64,000 bases of DNA from Kribbella caucasensis (GTDB taxonomy: Bacteria > Actinomycetota > Actinomycetes > Propionibacteriales > Kribbellaceae): positions 254,165 to 318,164 of the forward strand of contig NZ_SNWQ01000009.1 of NCBI RefSeq assembly GCF_004361855.1. Direction: 5' to 3'. Under the pieces are notes generated by a model that saw only the letters and a program-made list of their open reading frames with translations, made no database searches and was not told the origin of the DNA. Shown in pieces: positions 19,158 through 27,771 of the stretch. The translations under genes were made by a program, and so were the position numbers. Position 1 is the stretch's first letter, and each line of letters starts with the position of its first letter.

Positions 19158-19792
19158 CGCGGTCTCCGAACCGTCCAACCCAGCGATGACGTCGTCAGCT
19201 CCACCGGCAGGTCCGCCTCGGCGAGCAACGCCAACTGCGTGTCCAGTACGACGCCTGCGGCCCCACCCACCACCGCCGCAGACGCAGTACGGGGTCCGAT
19301 CCCGCCCCAGGCCCAGATCGGCGACTCGATCCGGTCATCCGCCAGCAACCGCTGCAACAGCACGAACGTGCTCAGCTCACCAACCCGGCCGCCGACCTCA
19401 TGCCCGCGCGCGATCAACCCAGCCGCACCCACAGCGGCCCGAGCTTCCTCAACGCTGGTGACCTCCACCAGGACCCGGCGGTCCGGGAAGTCGGCCGGCG
19501 ACAGAGTGGGATCGGCAAGCAGCACAGTCGTCGCCGCGGCAGGAAGCTCCGCGTTTGTGAACCTTGCGTCGACCCGCACGCCGAAGGGCGAGCTGACCCA
19601 TTCGTTGACCAAGGCAAGTTCCTGCCGGCCCGCCGCTTGGTCCGGACCGGTCAGGTCGAGCACGCCGAGAGCGCCGGCCCGCACAGCGGCCGCGACGACA
19701 CGCGCGGACGGTCTGAGTAGCGGAGTTACGGCAATGACGAGATCATTGTCACGGGCAACGAGCACTTCTTGACGAGGATTTACCACACGCAC
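19154..19792 (-). CDS. NPD-type flavin barrel protein, first of two tandem barrels
   Basis: A protein of about 212 residues that resembles a nitronate-monooxygenase-like TIM barrel, with the family segments GLIARGHEVGGRVGE and WAWGGIGP and a C-terminal GAAGVVLDTQLALL. In related synthases, tandem NPD barrels are expected to lie in one polypeptide ahead of the KS; here the first barrel is its own gene. I chose GTG 19792 because GGAG lies 5 nt upstream; GTG 19804 is the alternative. The stop overlaps the start of the NPD-KS-AT gene (GTGA). One base added near 19180 would fuse both into one reading frame, so this is either a natural split with coupling or a frameshift. Confidence 0.8.
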   Translation of the reverse strand: MRVVNPRQEVLVARDNDLVIAVTPLLRPSARVVAAAVRAGALGVLDLTGPDQAAGRQELALVNEWVSSPFGVRVDARFTNAELPAAATTVLLADPTLSPADFPDRRVLVEVTSVEEARAAVGAAGLIARGHEVGGRVGELSTFVLLQRLLADDRIESPIWAWGGIGPRTASAAVVGGAAGVVLDTQLALLAEADLPVELTTSSLGWTVRRPR

Positions 19793-19860
19793 GTGTGCTC
19801 CCACTGGACCGGGCGATTGAACAGTGACGGGGGCACACTCAATCGCTTGCCCGCCTTTCA

Positions 19861-19888
19861 GTCAACCAATTGACGATGTGAATTCACA
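19861..19888. promoter_or_regulatory. Operator-like palindromes before the lipid-synthase operon
   Basis: TGTGAATTCACA (19877-19888) is a perfect 12-bp palindrome. GTCAACCAATTGAC (19861-19874) has GTCAA/TTGAC arms. Both lie 70-95 bp upstream of the first synthase gene. They are candidate repressor sites; the binding protein is unknown. Confidence 0.4.
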
Positions 19889-19899
19889 GGCTGGGATAG

Positions 19900-19919
19900 G
19901 ATGTTGCCGCAGCAACATC
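19900..19919. promoter_or_regulatory. Hairpin GATGTTGC-CGCA-GCAACATC
   Basis: A perfect 8-bp inverted repeat with a 4-nt loop lies 102 bp downstream of the afsR-like stop and 108 bp upstream of the first synthase gene. It could be the regulator's terminator (no T-tract) or another operator. Confidence 0.4.
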
Positions 19920-19942
19920 TTTCGGCGTGTCTCGGCCAGAAC

Positions 19943-19982
19943 GTCAACGAAACTTAGCGATCACGTCACACCCGCGTCACAC
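19943..19982 (-). promoter_or_regulatory. Candidate SARP binding repeats (11-nt period)
   Basis: On the minus strand GTGTGAC occurs twice exactly 11 nt apart (plus-strand GTCACAC at 19965-19971 and 19976-19982), and a related GTTGAC lies 22 nt further on (19943-19949). Heptamer direct repeats with 11-nt phasing are the known recognition pattern of SARP/AfsR-type activators. They lie between the AfsR-like gene and the synthase operon, in the orientation to drive the operon. Confidence 0.5.
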
Positions 19983-20020
19983 ACGTGGTGTTGCCCAAGG
20001 CAAATTCTTCGACCGGCGAA

Positions 20021-22816
20021 TCAGAGACCGGGGTTCGCCAGCCGGAGTTCGGCGAGTTTGCCGTCGAGGGTTTCGGCGGTGGGGTGGTTGAGGTTGGTCA
20101 GCAGGGCGAGCGAGTCCTGCCAGCAGCTGCCGGCGGTCTCGGGGCGGCCGAGTTCGTGGTGAAGATCGCCGAGGTTCTGCAGCATCATGGCCTGGTAGTA
20201 GAAGTCGTTCAGCTCGCGGTAGAGGGCGAGGGCCCGGCGGTAACACTTGATCGACTTGTCGAGCGCGGCGAGCCCGCGGTACGCGTAGCCGAGGTTGTCC
20301 CAAGTCGCGGCCTCGCCGAGCTTGTGGTCGACCTCCTGGTAGAGCGACTGCGCCTGTCGGCAGTAGTCGAGCGCCTGGTCGTAGTCACCGAACGCGGAGG
20401 CCTGGAGCCAGCCGAGCGAGTTGAGCGCGAGCGCCTGACCGGTCCGGTGCCCGGCGGCCTTGAACAGGTCCGAGGCGATCAGGTCGTGCTCGTAGGACTC
20501 CTTCAGCCGTTCCTGGTGTGACAGCACGAACGCGACCATCCGCTGGCACCAGGCTTGCGCCACCTGGCTGCCGTCTCGTTCGGCGAGGCGCAGCGCGGTC
20601 TCCGCTTCTGCCAGTGCCTCGTCCACCCGGAGTTGCCGGGCAAGTGCGTGCGCGCGGTACCGGTGGGCCATCACCTGGCCGGGGAGGTCCTCGGATCGCT
20701 CGCAGGCGTGAACGGCTGTCCCCATCACCTCCACCCAGGTGTTCCACAGTCCACGGCGTTCGAGGAAGCCGGTGATCGTGCGGGCCAGGTGCGTCGCGTG
20801 CGCGTCGAATCCGTGCCGAGCGGCGTGCTCCACCAGCACCACCAGATTCGGGTGCTCCAGCTCGAACCAGTCGAACGCCTCCTGGTATCCACAGAAGCTC
20901 TCCGAGTACGGCGTACCGCAGGGCTCGGGCAGTTCGTCGGGGTCGCGGTGCGGGCGCAACCACTGGTCACCCGCGTCCGCAGTACGGAGGTAGTAGTCAA
21001 GCAGGCGCCACAGGGACTCGCGTTCGATCTCGTGGGCGCCGGCCAGTTCGACGGCGTACACGTGGAGGAGGTCGTGCGAGGAGTAGCGCTCGGGGCGGGG
21101 TTGCACGATCAGATGGGCGCGCTCGAGTTCGGCCAGGGCGGGGCGGACGCGGTCGGGCGTCGTACCGGCGAGGGCGGCCGCGGCGGCGACGGGCAGGTCG
21201 GGACCGGGGTGGAGGCCCGAGAGCCTGAAGACGCGAGCAGAGCTAGCCGTGACGAGTTGGTAGGACCAGGAGAAGACAGCGCGGAGGTCTGTCGCCTGGT
21301 CCTCACCGGCGAAGGCGTCCAAGCCCTGCCGGGTCCGACGCAAGTCGGTCGCTACCGCATCGAGTGACCATGACGGGTGCGCGGCCGCGTGCGCAGCCAC
21401 GAGTGACAAGGCGAGGGGGAGCCGGGCGGCGAGGGACACCAGTTCTTCCGCTGCCTCGGGCTCGGCCCCGATGCGCTCAGTGCCTACTGCACCTTCCAGG
21501 AGGGAGCGGGCCTGGTCCCAATCCATCAGGTCGAGCGTCAGTGGGTGGGCGCCTTCGCTGGCGAGCAGTCCGGGCAGTGAGTTCCGGCTGGTCACTACGA
21601 CCCGGCACGTGTTCCCACCGGGCAGCAATGGACGCACCTGTGCGGCACTGCGAGCGTTGTCGAGCACGATCAGCAACCGGCGATCGGCCAGCAAAGTCCG
21701 GTACAACGCGGCCTGCGCAGCAGCCCCGGACGGAATCCGCCCAGGCGTCGTCTGCAGCGCGTCGAGGAATCCCCGTACTGCGTCCTCCGGGCTGACCTGG
21801 TCTCCCGAGGGGTCGAAACCACGCAGATTGACGTACAGCTGCCCGTCGGGGAACTCCACGCTCGCCCGCTCGGCCCACCGCACCGCCAACGCGGTCTTGC
21901 CCACCCCCGCGGTCCCAGAGATCACCGCGATCGATGACCGGGGCGATGGGGTGGGGACGGAATTGAGCACAACGGGTCCGAGCAGCACGCGGTCGAGCTC
22001 GGCCAACTCGCGGGTCCGCCCGACGAAGCTGCGGCCGACAGTGGGCAGCTGATGCGGAACCACTTCACGCGACGTTCGTACTGCGGCTGCGCGGGCGTCT
22101 GTCGCGAGCACCGTCTGGTGCAATCGCCGCAGCGCCGGACCGGGATCGAGGCCCAGTTCGTCGGCGAGCCGTCTGGACGCCTCGCTGTAGGTAGCGAGCG
22201 CATCTGCCGGACGGCCAGCGCGGATCTGCGCCTGCATGAGCAGTGCCCAGAGCGACTCGCGCAGCGGATGCCGCCTGGTCAGCCCGCGCAACTCCGACGT
22301 CACGGCGGCATGGTCGCCGCGCTCCAGACGGGCGGCGAGCAGCAGTTCGGTCGCGTGCAAGCGCTCCTCGGCCAGCATCGGGACCGCGTCGCGGATGAGC
22401 GCACCGGCGGTCAGGCCGGCCAGTGGTTCGCCCCGCCACAGGTCGAGTGCCTGGGTCAGCAGACGGATCCGCTCGGCCGGGTCGGTGGTCGCCGTACTGT
22501 CCGCGACCAGCGTGCGGAACCGGACCAGGTCGACCTCGTCCGGCGCCACATTGATCACGTAGCCGGCCGGCTCGGTCAGGATGATCGTGCCGCCGAGCAG
22601 AGTCCGCAGGCGGGAGACGTACGTCTGCAGCGCGGACCTGGGCCGGGCCGGGAGGTCCTCCTCCCACAACGTGTCCATCAGCTCCTGGCCGGCGACCACC
22701 CGGTTCGGCTGGAGCAGGAGCGCGGCGAGCAGCACCCGGAGCCGGTTCGCGGCCAGCTCGATCCGCCGGCCGGAGTCGTCGACGACCTCGACCGGACCGA
22801 GCAGCCGGAATTCCAT
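20021..22816 (-). CDS. AfsR/SARP-family transcriptional regulator
   Basis: A 931-residue regulator with an OmpR-like winged-helix DNA-binding domain (start MEFRLLGPVEV, about 1-95), a bacterial transcriptional activation domain (about 95-245), an NB-ARC ATPase with Walker A GTAGVGKTA near residue 300 and Walker B LLIVLDNA, then TPR repeats to the end. This is the architecture of AfsR, a pleiotropic activator of antibiotic synthesis in Streptomyces. ATG 22816 is the start that begins the wHTH domain cleanly; ATG 22825 is three codons upstream. It lies on the same strand and directly before the lipid-synthase operon, so it is the likely pathway activator. Confidence 0.93.
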   Translation of the reverse strand: MEFRLLGPVEVVDDSGRRIELAANRLRVLLAALLLQPNRVVAGQELMDTLWEEDLPARPRSALQTYVSRLRTLLGGTIILTEPAGYVINVAPDEVDLVRFRTLVADSTATTDPAERIRLLTQALDLWRGEPLAGLTAGALIRDAVPMLAEERLHATELLLAARLERGDHAAVTSELRGLTRRHPLRESLWALLMQAQIRAGRPADALATYSEASRRLADELGLDPGPALRRLHQTVLATDARAAAVRTSREVVPHQLPTVGRSFVGRTRELAELDRVLLGPVVLNSVPTPSPRSSIAVISGTAGVGKTALAVRWAERASVEFPDGQLYVNLRGFDPSGDQVSPEDAVRGFLDALQTTPGRIPSGAAAQAALYRTLLADRRLLIVLDNARSAAQVRPLLPGGNTCRVVVTSRNSLPGLLASEGAHPLTLDLMDWDQARSLLEGAVGTERIGAEPEAAEELVSLAARLPLALSLVAAHAAAHPSWSLDAVATDLRRTRQGLDAFAGEDQATDLRAVFSWSYQLVTASSARVFRLSGLHPGPDLPVAAAAALAGTTPDRVRPALAELERAHLIVQPRPERYSSHDLLHVYAVELAGAHEIERESLWRLLDYYLRTADAGDQWLRPHRDPDELPEPCGTPYSESFCGYQEAFDWFELEHPNLVVLVEHAARHGFDAHATHLARTITGFLERRGLWNTWVEVMGTAVHACERSEDLPGQVMAHRYRAHALARQLRVDEALAEAETALRLAERDGSQVAQAWCQRMVAFVLSHQERLKESYEHDLIASDLFKAAGHRTGQALALNSLGWLQASAFGDYDQALDYCRQAQSLYQEVDHKLGEAATWDNLGYAYRGLAALDKSIKCYRRALALYRELNDFYYQAMMLQNLGDLHHELGRPETAGSCWQDSLALLTNLNHPTAETLDGKLAELRLANPGL

Positions 22817-22982
22817 GCCAGCCATTCTGACCCCGAACCCGGTGAAAGCGCCGCGAAAGCGTCGTGAATGCGCCAACCGGCATGCTCTGCCTCGCGGGGC
22901 TGTCGCCATGCCATGACATACCCCGCCCCACCTTTGGGGAGGAGCGCTCGCCTGTCAGGGGAGAGGCGAGACCTGGGGGTGC

Positions 22983-23017
22983 GGTGGTGCCGCCGGCCAA
23001 TCCCCGGCGGCACCACC
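22983..23017. terminator. 14-bp hairpin between divergent genes
   Basis: GGTGGTGCCGCCGG (22983-22996) pairs perfectly with CCGGCGGCACCACC (23004-23017) around a 7-nt loop. It is strong enough to terminate transcription, but it sits upstream of both genes. It may lie in the 5' leader of the AfsR-like mRNA or insulate the two promoters. Confidence 0.45.
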
Positions 23018-23124
23018 CGGCAACTGCGCACCCCGAACCCCCGCACCCCCCGCACCCCCGCGAATCTCTGGTAGGTCGACCTGGGATCCGGTCGCCTGAC
23101 CAGCCCGTTTGGGACACCTCGTGA

Positions 23125-23172
23125 GGGGACCGATACGATTCGTGCCTGGACGGACGGGTCGTGTCGGTCCCC
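23125..23172 (+). promoter_or_regulatory. Leader hairpin upstream of mreB
   Basis: GGGGACCGATACGA (23125-23138) pairs with TCGTGTCGGTCCCC (23159-23172), 14 bp with one G-U pair and a 20-nt loop. It ends 63 bp before the mreB start and would lie in a 5' leader. Confidence 0.4.
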
Positions 23173-23235
23173 GGGGAGCGACGGGTCCGCGCTTAGCCTG
23201 AGATTCCGGGACCCGAGCAGCGGGAGGGCGCCGGC

Positions 23236-24261
23236 ATGGCGAACAGCATGCTCGGCCGCGATATGGCGGTCGACCTCGGTACGGCCAACACTCTCGTCTA
23301 CGTCCGCGGCCGCGGCGTCGTACTGAACGAGCCGTCCGTGGTCGCGACCCGGACCGACGAACCGCGCGAGGCGGTCGCGTTCGGGCACGAGGCGAAGAAG
23401 ATGATCGGCCGCACGCCCGGCAACATCACCGCGATCCGGCCGCTCAAGGACGGCGTGATCGCCGACTTCGACGCGGCCGAGCAGATGCTGCGCTACTTCA
23501 TCCAGCGGGTGCACCGGCGCCGGTACTTCGCCAAACCGCGGATCGTGGTCTGCGTGCCGTCCGGGATCACCGCGGTCGAGCAGCGCGCGGTCCGCGACGC
23601 CGGGTACATGGCCGGCGCCCGCAAGGTCTACATCATCGAGGAGCCGATGGCCGCCGCACTCGGCTCGAACCTCGAGGTCCGCGACGCCACCGGCAACATG
23701 GTGGTCGACATCGGCGGTGGTACGACGGAGGTCGCGGTGATCTCGTTCGGCGGCATCGTCACCAGCCAGTCGATCCGGGTGGCCGGCGACGCGATCGACA
23801 AGGCCGTCGTGAACTACTGCAAGAAGGAGTACTCGCTGATGCTCGGCGAGGCGACCTCCGAGCAGATCAAGATGACCATCGGCTCCGCCTTCCCGACCGC
23901 CGACGGCCCGGACTCCGAGATCCGCGGCCGCGACATGGTCTCCGGCCTGCCGCGCACCGTGAAGGTCTCGTCGTCGAGCATCCGGCAGGCGATCGAGGAG
24001 CCGATCACCGCGATCGTCGACGCGGTCAAGGCGACCCTGGACAAGACGCCGCCGGAGCTGGCCGGTGACATCGTCGACCGCGGCATCGTGCTGACCGGCG
24101 GCGGCGCGCTGCTGAAGGGCATGGACGAGCGGCTCCGGCACGAGACCGGGATCCCGATCCACGTCGCCGAGAACCCGCTGGACGCCGTCGTGCTCGGCGC
24201 CGGCAAGTGCGTCGACAACATCGAGACGCTGAACCGCATCCTCGTCACCGACCGTCGCTGA
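23236..24261 (+). CDS. mreB: Rod shape-determining protein MreB
   Basis: A bacterial actin homologue that forms filaments under the membrane and guides lateral wall synthesis or, in mycelial actinomycetes, spore-wall maturation. It has 341 residues with the phosphate-1 loop DLGTANT, phosphate-2 VDIGGGTTE and the adenosine loop LTGGGALL. GGGAGG precedes ATG 23236. It is the first gene of a tightly packed mreB-mreC-mreD-PBP2-rodA operon, with mreC starting 4 bp later. Confidence 0.97.
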   Translation: MANSMLGRDMAVDLGTANTLVYVRGRGVVLNEPSVVATRTDEPREAVAFGHEAKKMIGRTPGNITAIRPLKDGVIADFDAAEQMLRYFIQRVHRRRYFAKPRIVVCVPSGITAVEQRAVRDAGYMAGARKVYIIEEPMAAALGSNLEVRDATGNMVVDIGGGTTEVAVISFGGIVTSQSIRVAGDAIDKAVVNYCKKEYSLMLGEATSEQIKMTIGSAFPTADGPDSEIRGRDMVSGLPRTVKVSSSSIRQAIEEPITAIVDAVKATLDKTPPELAGDIVDRGIVLTGGGALLKGMDERLRHETGIPIHVAENPLDAVVLGAGKCVDNIETLNRILVTDRR

Positions 24262-24264
24262 ACC

Positions 24265-25185
24265 ATGCTCAAAGACCTCGGCACCCCCGCCCGCGGCCTG
24301 GTCCGGTCGGCCGCGCTGCCCCGGGAGATCCGGCGGCGCCGGACCGTCCTGGTGCTGGTGATCCTGGCCTCCTTCACCCTGATCGTGCTCGACGCGCGCC
24401 GCTCGGCGGGTTCGCCGGTCGAGCCGCTGCGGCACGCGGCCGCCGCCGTTTTCGGTCCGCTGGAGTCCGGCGCGACCTCGGCCCGGCAGCCTGTGGACAA
24501 CCTCCGCGACAGATTCGCGGAAGTGGATAGATTGAAGGCAGAGAACGAGAAACTCAAAGCGGACAACGAAAAACTGACCAGCGACCTGCGAACGACCGAC
24601 TATGCCCGGAACCGCGCCGCCGAGCTGGACCGCCTGCTGAAGGTGGCTCCGGCGTACACGGTGACGCCCGCTCGCGTGATCGGGATCGGGAGTGCACAGA
24701 GCTTCAACCACACAGTGACCATCGATGCCGGTACGGCGGACGGGGTGCGACCGGACATGACTGTTCTCAACGGCGACGGACTCGTCGGCCGCGTGGTGCG
24801 GACCACCGAGGGGACCGCGACGGTGCTGCTGATCGGCGACCGGAACTCCACTGTCGGCGGCCGGCTCAGTTCGACGATGGCGCTCGGGTTCGTCTCCGGC
24901 CGGGGCGAGGTGGCCGGCACGCTCGACTACAAGCTGGTCGATCTGCGGGCCCGGCCGAAGGTGGGCGACCGGATCGTCACCTGGGGTTCGAAGGGCAACG
25001 CGCCGTACGTGCCAGGTGTCCCGATCGGCACGGTCACCTCGGTGACGCCGAACCAGGGAACGCTCGGGTCGACAGCGACGGTCAAGTCGTTCGTCGATCC
25101 GAGCCGGATCGACCTCGTCGGGGTGGTGACCGGGCCACCCGCACGTCCGCCCCGCAGTACGGTCTCGCCGGAGAAGGGCCGCTGA
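24265..25185 (+). CDS. mreC: Rod shape-determining protein MreC
   Basis: A 306-residue bitopic membrane protein with a short cytoplasmic N-terminus, one membrane helix near residues 28-42 (TVLVLVILASFTLIVLD), a coiled coil around residues 80-115 (repeated ENEKLKADNEKL) and a periplasmic-type beta domain. MreC links MreB filaments to the penicillin-binding elongation machinery. It starts 4 bp after mreB and ends one base before the mreD start. A Pro-rich tail (ARPPRSTVSP) closes it. Confidence 0.95.
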   Translation: MLKDLGTPARGLVRSAALPREIRRRRTVLVLVILASFTLIVLDARRSAGSPVEPLRHAAAAVFGPLESGATSARQPVDNLRDRFAEVDRLKAENEKLKADNEKLTSDLRTTDYARNRAAELDRLLKVAPAYTVTPARVIGIGSAQSFNHTVTIDAGTADGVRPDMTVLNGDGLVGRVVRTTEGTATVLLIGDRNSTVGGRLSSTMALGFVSGRGEVAGTLDYKLVDLRARPKVGDRIVTWGSKGNAPYVPGVPIGTVTSVTPNQGTLGSTATVKSFVDPSRIDLVGVVTGPPARPPRSTVSPEKGR

Positions 25186-25186
25186 C

Positions 25187-25720
25187 GTGCCCGCGCTGCG
25201 GATCGGGCTGGCCGCCCTGTTCTTGATGATCGCGGTCGTCGTGCAGACCTCGGTGCTGCCGAACATCGCCGTCGCCGGGGTGACTTGCGACCTCGTGATG
25301 ATCGTGGTGGTAGCGCTCGCGCTGTCTCGCGGGCCCGAGTGGGGAGCGATCGCGGGGTTCGCCGGCGGCCTGATGCTCGACGTGGTGCCGCCCGCGGATC
25401 ACACGGCCGGGCGATGGGCGCTGGCGCTCGCGCTGAGTGGGTATGTGGCGGGCCTCGTCCGGCGGGACCGATCGGCCGGGCCGGTCGGTCCGCTCGGGGT
25501 CGCGCTGACCGTCGTACTGTCGGCTGCCTTGTCCCTGCTGGTGTACTCCGCGACCGGTTCGCTGCTGCACGACCCGGCGGTCGACTGGGGCGAGTTCGGG
25601 GTCCGGCTCGGCATCGCCGCGGGGTACGACGTGGTCGGGGCGATCGTGGTGATTCCGCTGGTGATGTGGGTGATGAGCCGGGTGGTCCCGGCCCGCGAGC
25701 GGCAACGGGTGCTGCCGTGA
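25187..25720 (+). CDS. mreD: Rod shape-determining protein MreD
   Basis: A 177-residue integral membrane protein with about five or six hydrophobic segments, starting at GTG 25187 one base after the mreC stop. Family and position agree with MreD, the membrane partner of MreC. Its stop overlaps the start of the next gene (GTGA at 25717-25720), giving translational coupling to the transpeptidase. Confidence 0.92.
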   Translation: MPALRIGLAALFLMIAVVVQTSVLPNIAVAGVTCDLVMIVVVALALSRGPEWGAIAGFAGGLMLDVVPPADHTAGRWALALALSGYVAGLVRRDRSAGPVGPLGVALTVVLSAALSLLVYSATGSLLHDPAVDWGEFGVRLGIAAGYDVVGAIVVIPLVMWVMSRVVPARERQRVLP

Positions 25721-27771
25721 GTTTCGACAGCTTCAACCCGGCCCCGCTGAAGGCACGGTTGCGCCTGTTCGTCATCGGGGTGCTGGTCTTCTCGTTGCTC
25801 GGCACGCTGCTGGCCCGGCTCTGGTATCTCCAGGTCATCATCGGCGACACGTACGCGTCCGCGGCCGATCTGAACCGCACCCGCGAGGTGCTGACGCCCG
25901 CGCCGCGCGGCACGATCGTCGACGCGGCCGGCCGCACGTTGGTGGGCAACCGCGTCTCGCTGGTGATCACGGTCGACCGGTCCGTGCTGGCGAAGCTCAC
26001 CGACGACCAGCAGAAGGGGGTGCTGACCCGGCTGGCGAAGGTGCTGGGTCAGAAGCCGGCCGACCTGACCGCGCGGACCATGTTGTGCGGTGAGCCGGGT
26101 GCGTCGAAGCCGCCCGCCTGCTGGAACGGTTCGCCGTACCAGCCGATCCCGGTGGCGAAGGACGTCAGCGAGCAGGTCGCGATCGAGGTGATGGAGCGCC
26201 GCGAGGACTTCCCCGGGGTGGCCGCCGAGACGGCTGCGCTGCGGGCCTACCCGGCGCCGTATGGGGTGAACGCCGCGCACATCCTCGGGTATCTGTCGCC
26301 GATCACCACCGAGGAGCTCGACAAGGTGCAGGCGTCCGGCCAGGATCCGGTGATCCACCGATCCGACCTGGTCGGTCGCGCCGGTGTCGAGCGGACGTAC
26401 GACGCGATGCTGCGCGGCACGCCCGGGGCGAAGACGGTCAGCGTGGACGCCGTCGGGTACACGACCGGCCTGGTGAAGCAGACCGCGCCGGTGCCCGGGT
26501 CGACGCTGGTGACCAGTATCGACGCGCGGATCCAGGCCTCGGTGGAGAAGGAGTTGCGCGGCGCGATCCTGACCGCCCGGAAGCAGTACGACAAGATCAC
26601 CAAGCGGAACTACGTCGCCGACTCGGGCGCGGCCGTGGTGATGGACACCAGGACCGGTCAGATCGTGGCGATGGCGAGCTCCCCGTCGTACAACCCGGGC
26701 GTCTGGGTCGGCGGCATCTCCCAGCGCGAACTGGACGCCCTCTACTCCCCGGACTCCGGTACGCCGCTGCTGTCGCGGGCGTTGCAGGGTCAGCTCGCGC
26801 CCGGTTCGACGTTCAAGCCGATCACCACGGCGGCCGCGATGGGTGCGGGATACAGCACGCGGACGCGGCTGGACTGCTCGTCGTACTTCGAGGTCGGCAA
26901 CCGCCGGTTCAAGAACTACGAGTCCGCCTCGTACGGGATGATCGGGTTCGACCAGGCGCTCTCGCTGTCCTGCGACACGTTCTTCTACCGGATCGCGTAC
27001 GACCTGTGGCTGAAGGAGGGCGGCAACTCCAGCGACGTCAACGCGGTGGACCCGCTGGTGGAGATGGCGAAGAAGTTCGGCCTGGGCCGCCCGACCGGGG
27101 TCGACCTGCCCGGCGAGGCGGGCGGCCGGATCGCGGACCGGAAGTGGAAGAAGGAGTACTACGACGCGCAGAAGGACTACTACTGCAAGCTCGCGGAGAA
27201 CCCGCCGGCCGGGACGTCGACGTTCCTGAAACAGTTCTCCCGGGAGTTCTGTGCGGACGGCTATCGGTACCGCGCCGGCGATGCGGTGAACTTCGCGATC
27301 GGCCAGGGCGACACCACGCTGACCCCGTTGCAGCTGGCCACGGTCTACTCGGCCCTGTCTAATGGCGGGATCCTCTGGGAGCCGCATGTCGCCAGCAAGG
27401 TGATCGGCCCGAACGGCAAGGCGAAACCGATCCCCGCGAGGGTCCGCGCCCGGCTGCCGGTGCCGGCGGCGACGCTGCGCTACATCGATCGCTCACTGAA
27501 GGAGACGGTCCGCTCCGGCACCGCGGCCTGGAAGTTCACCGGCTTCCCGCTGGACCAGGTGCCGATCCGTGCCAAGACTGGTACGGCCGAGGTCTACGGC
27601 AAACAAACCACCTCCTGGCTCGCCTCCTACACCGACCGCTACGCCGTGGTGATGATGATCAGCCAGGCAGGCACCGGCTCCGGCGCTTCCGGCACCGCAG
27701 TCCGCCACATCTACGAAACCCTCTACAACATCAAGCCCCCCGCCACCCCGCCCAAGAAGGTCAACCAATGA
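25717..27771 (+). CDS. mrdA: Penicillin-binding protein 2 (elongation transpeptidase)
   Basis: A class B PBP of 684 residues that cross-links peptidoglycan during elongation with RodA. It has a short N-terminus with one membrane helix (about 14-34), a dimerisation/pedestal domain, and the transpeptidase domain with SxxK as STFK near residue 365, SCD in SLSCDTF and KTG as AKTGTAE near residue 620. GTG 25717 overlaps the mreD stop; a longer in-frame extension upstream lies inside mreD and was rejected. The end overlaps rodA by ATGA. Confidence 0.95.
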   Translation: MSFDSFNPAPLKARLRLFVIGVLVFSLLGTLLARLWYLQVIIGDTYASAADLNRTREVLTPAPRGTIVDAAGRTLVGNRVSLVITVDRSVLAKLTDDQQKGVLTRLAKVLGQKPADLTARTMLCGEPGASKPPACWNGSPYQPIPVAKDVSEQVAIEVMERREDFPGVAAETAALRAYPAPYGVNAAHILGYLSPITTEELDKVQASGQDPVIHRSDLVGRAGVERTYDAMLRGTPGAKTVSVDAVGYTTGLVKQTAPVPGSTLVTSIDARIQASVEKELRGAILTARKQYDKITKRNYVADSGAAVVMDTRTGQIVAMASSPSYNPGVWVGGISQRELDALYSPDSGTPLLSRALQGQLAPGSTFKPITTAAAMGAGYSTRTRLDCSSYFEVGNRRFKNYESASYGMIGFDQALSLSCDTFFYRIAYDLWLKEGGNSSDVNAVDPLVEMAKKFGLGRPTGVDLPGEAGGRIADRKWKKEYYDAQKDYYCKLAENPPAGTSTFLKQFSREFCADGYRYRAGDAVNFAIGQGDTTLTPLQLATVYSALSNGGILWEPHVASKVIGPNGKAKPIPARVRARLPVPAATLRYIDRSLKETVRSGTAAWKFTGFPLDQVPIRAKTGTAEVYGKQTTSWLASYTDRYAVVMMISQAGTGSGASGTAVRHIYETLYNIKPPATPPKKVNQ

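Larger units (their letters stand above)
22826..23235. promoter_or_regulatory. Divergent intergenic region between the AfsR-like gene and mreB
   Basis: About 410 bp without a supportable gene. It contains two strong hairpins (22983-23017 and 23125-23172) and a G/C-rich stretch. Promoters for both flanking genes should lie here; I could not place a convincing -35/-10 pair. Confidence 0.6.

Noticed and set aside
6345..22816. Enediyne biosynthetic cluster
   Set aside because: A C-terminal PPTase and KS-AT-ACP-KR-DH content recall PKSE, but the companion enediyne genes (E3, E4, E5, E10 and so on) are absent and the ACP and KR motifs are PfaA-like.
22678..25266. 862-codon minus-strand frame opposite mreB/mreC
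   Set aside because: Arg/Asp/His-rich shadow covering mreB, mreC and the start of the AfsR-like gene.
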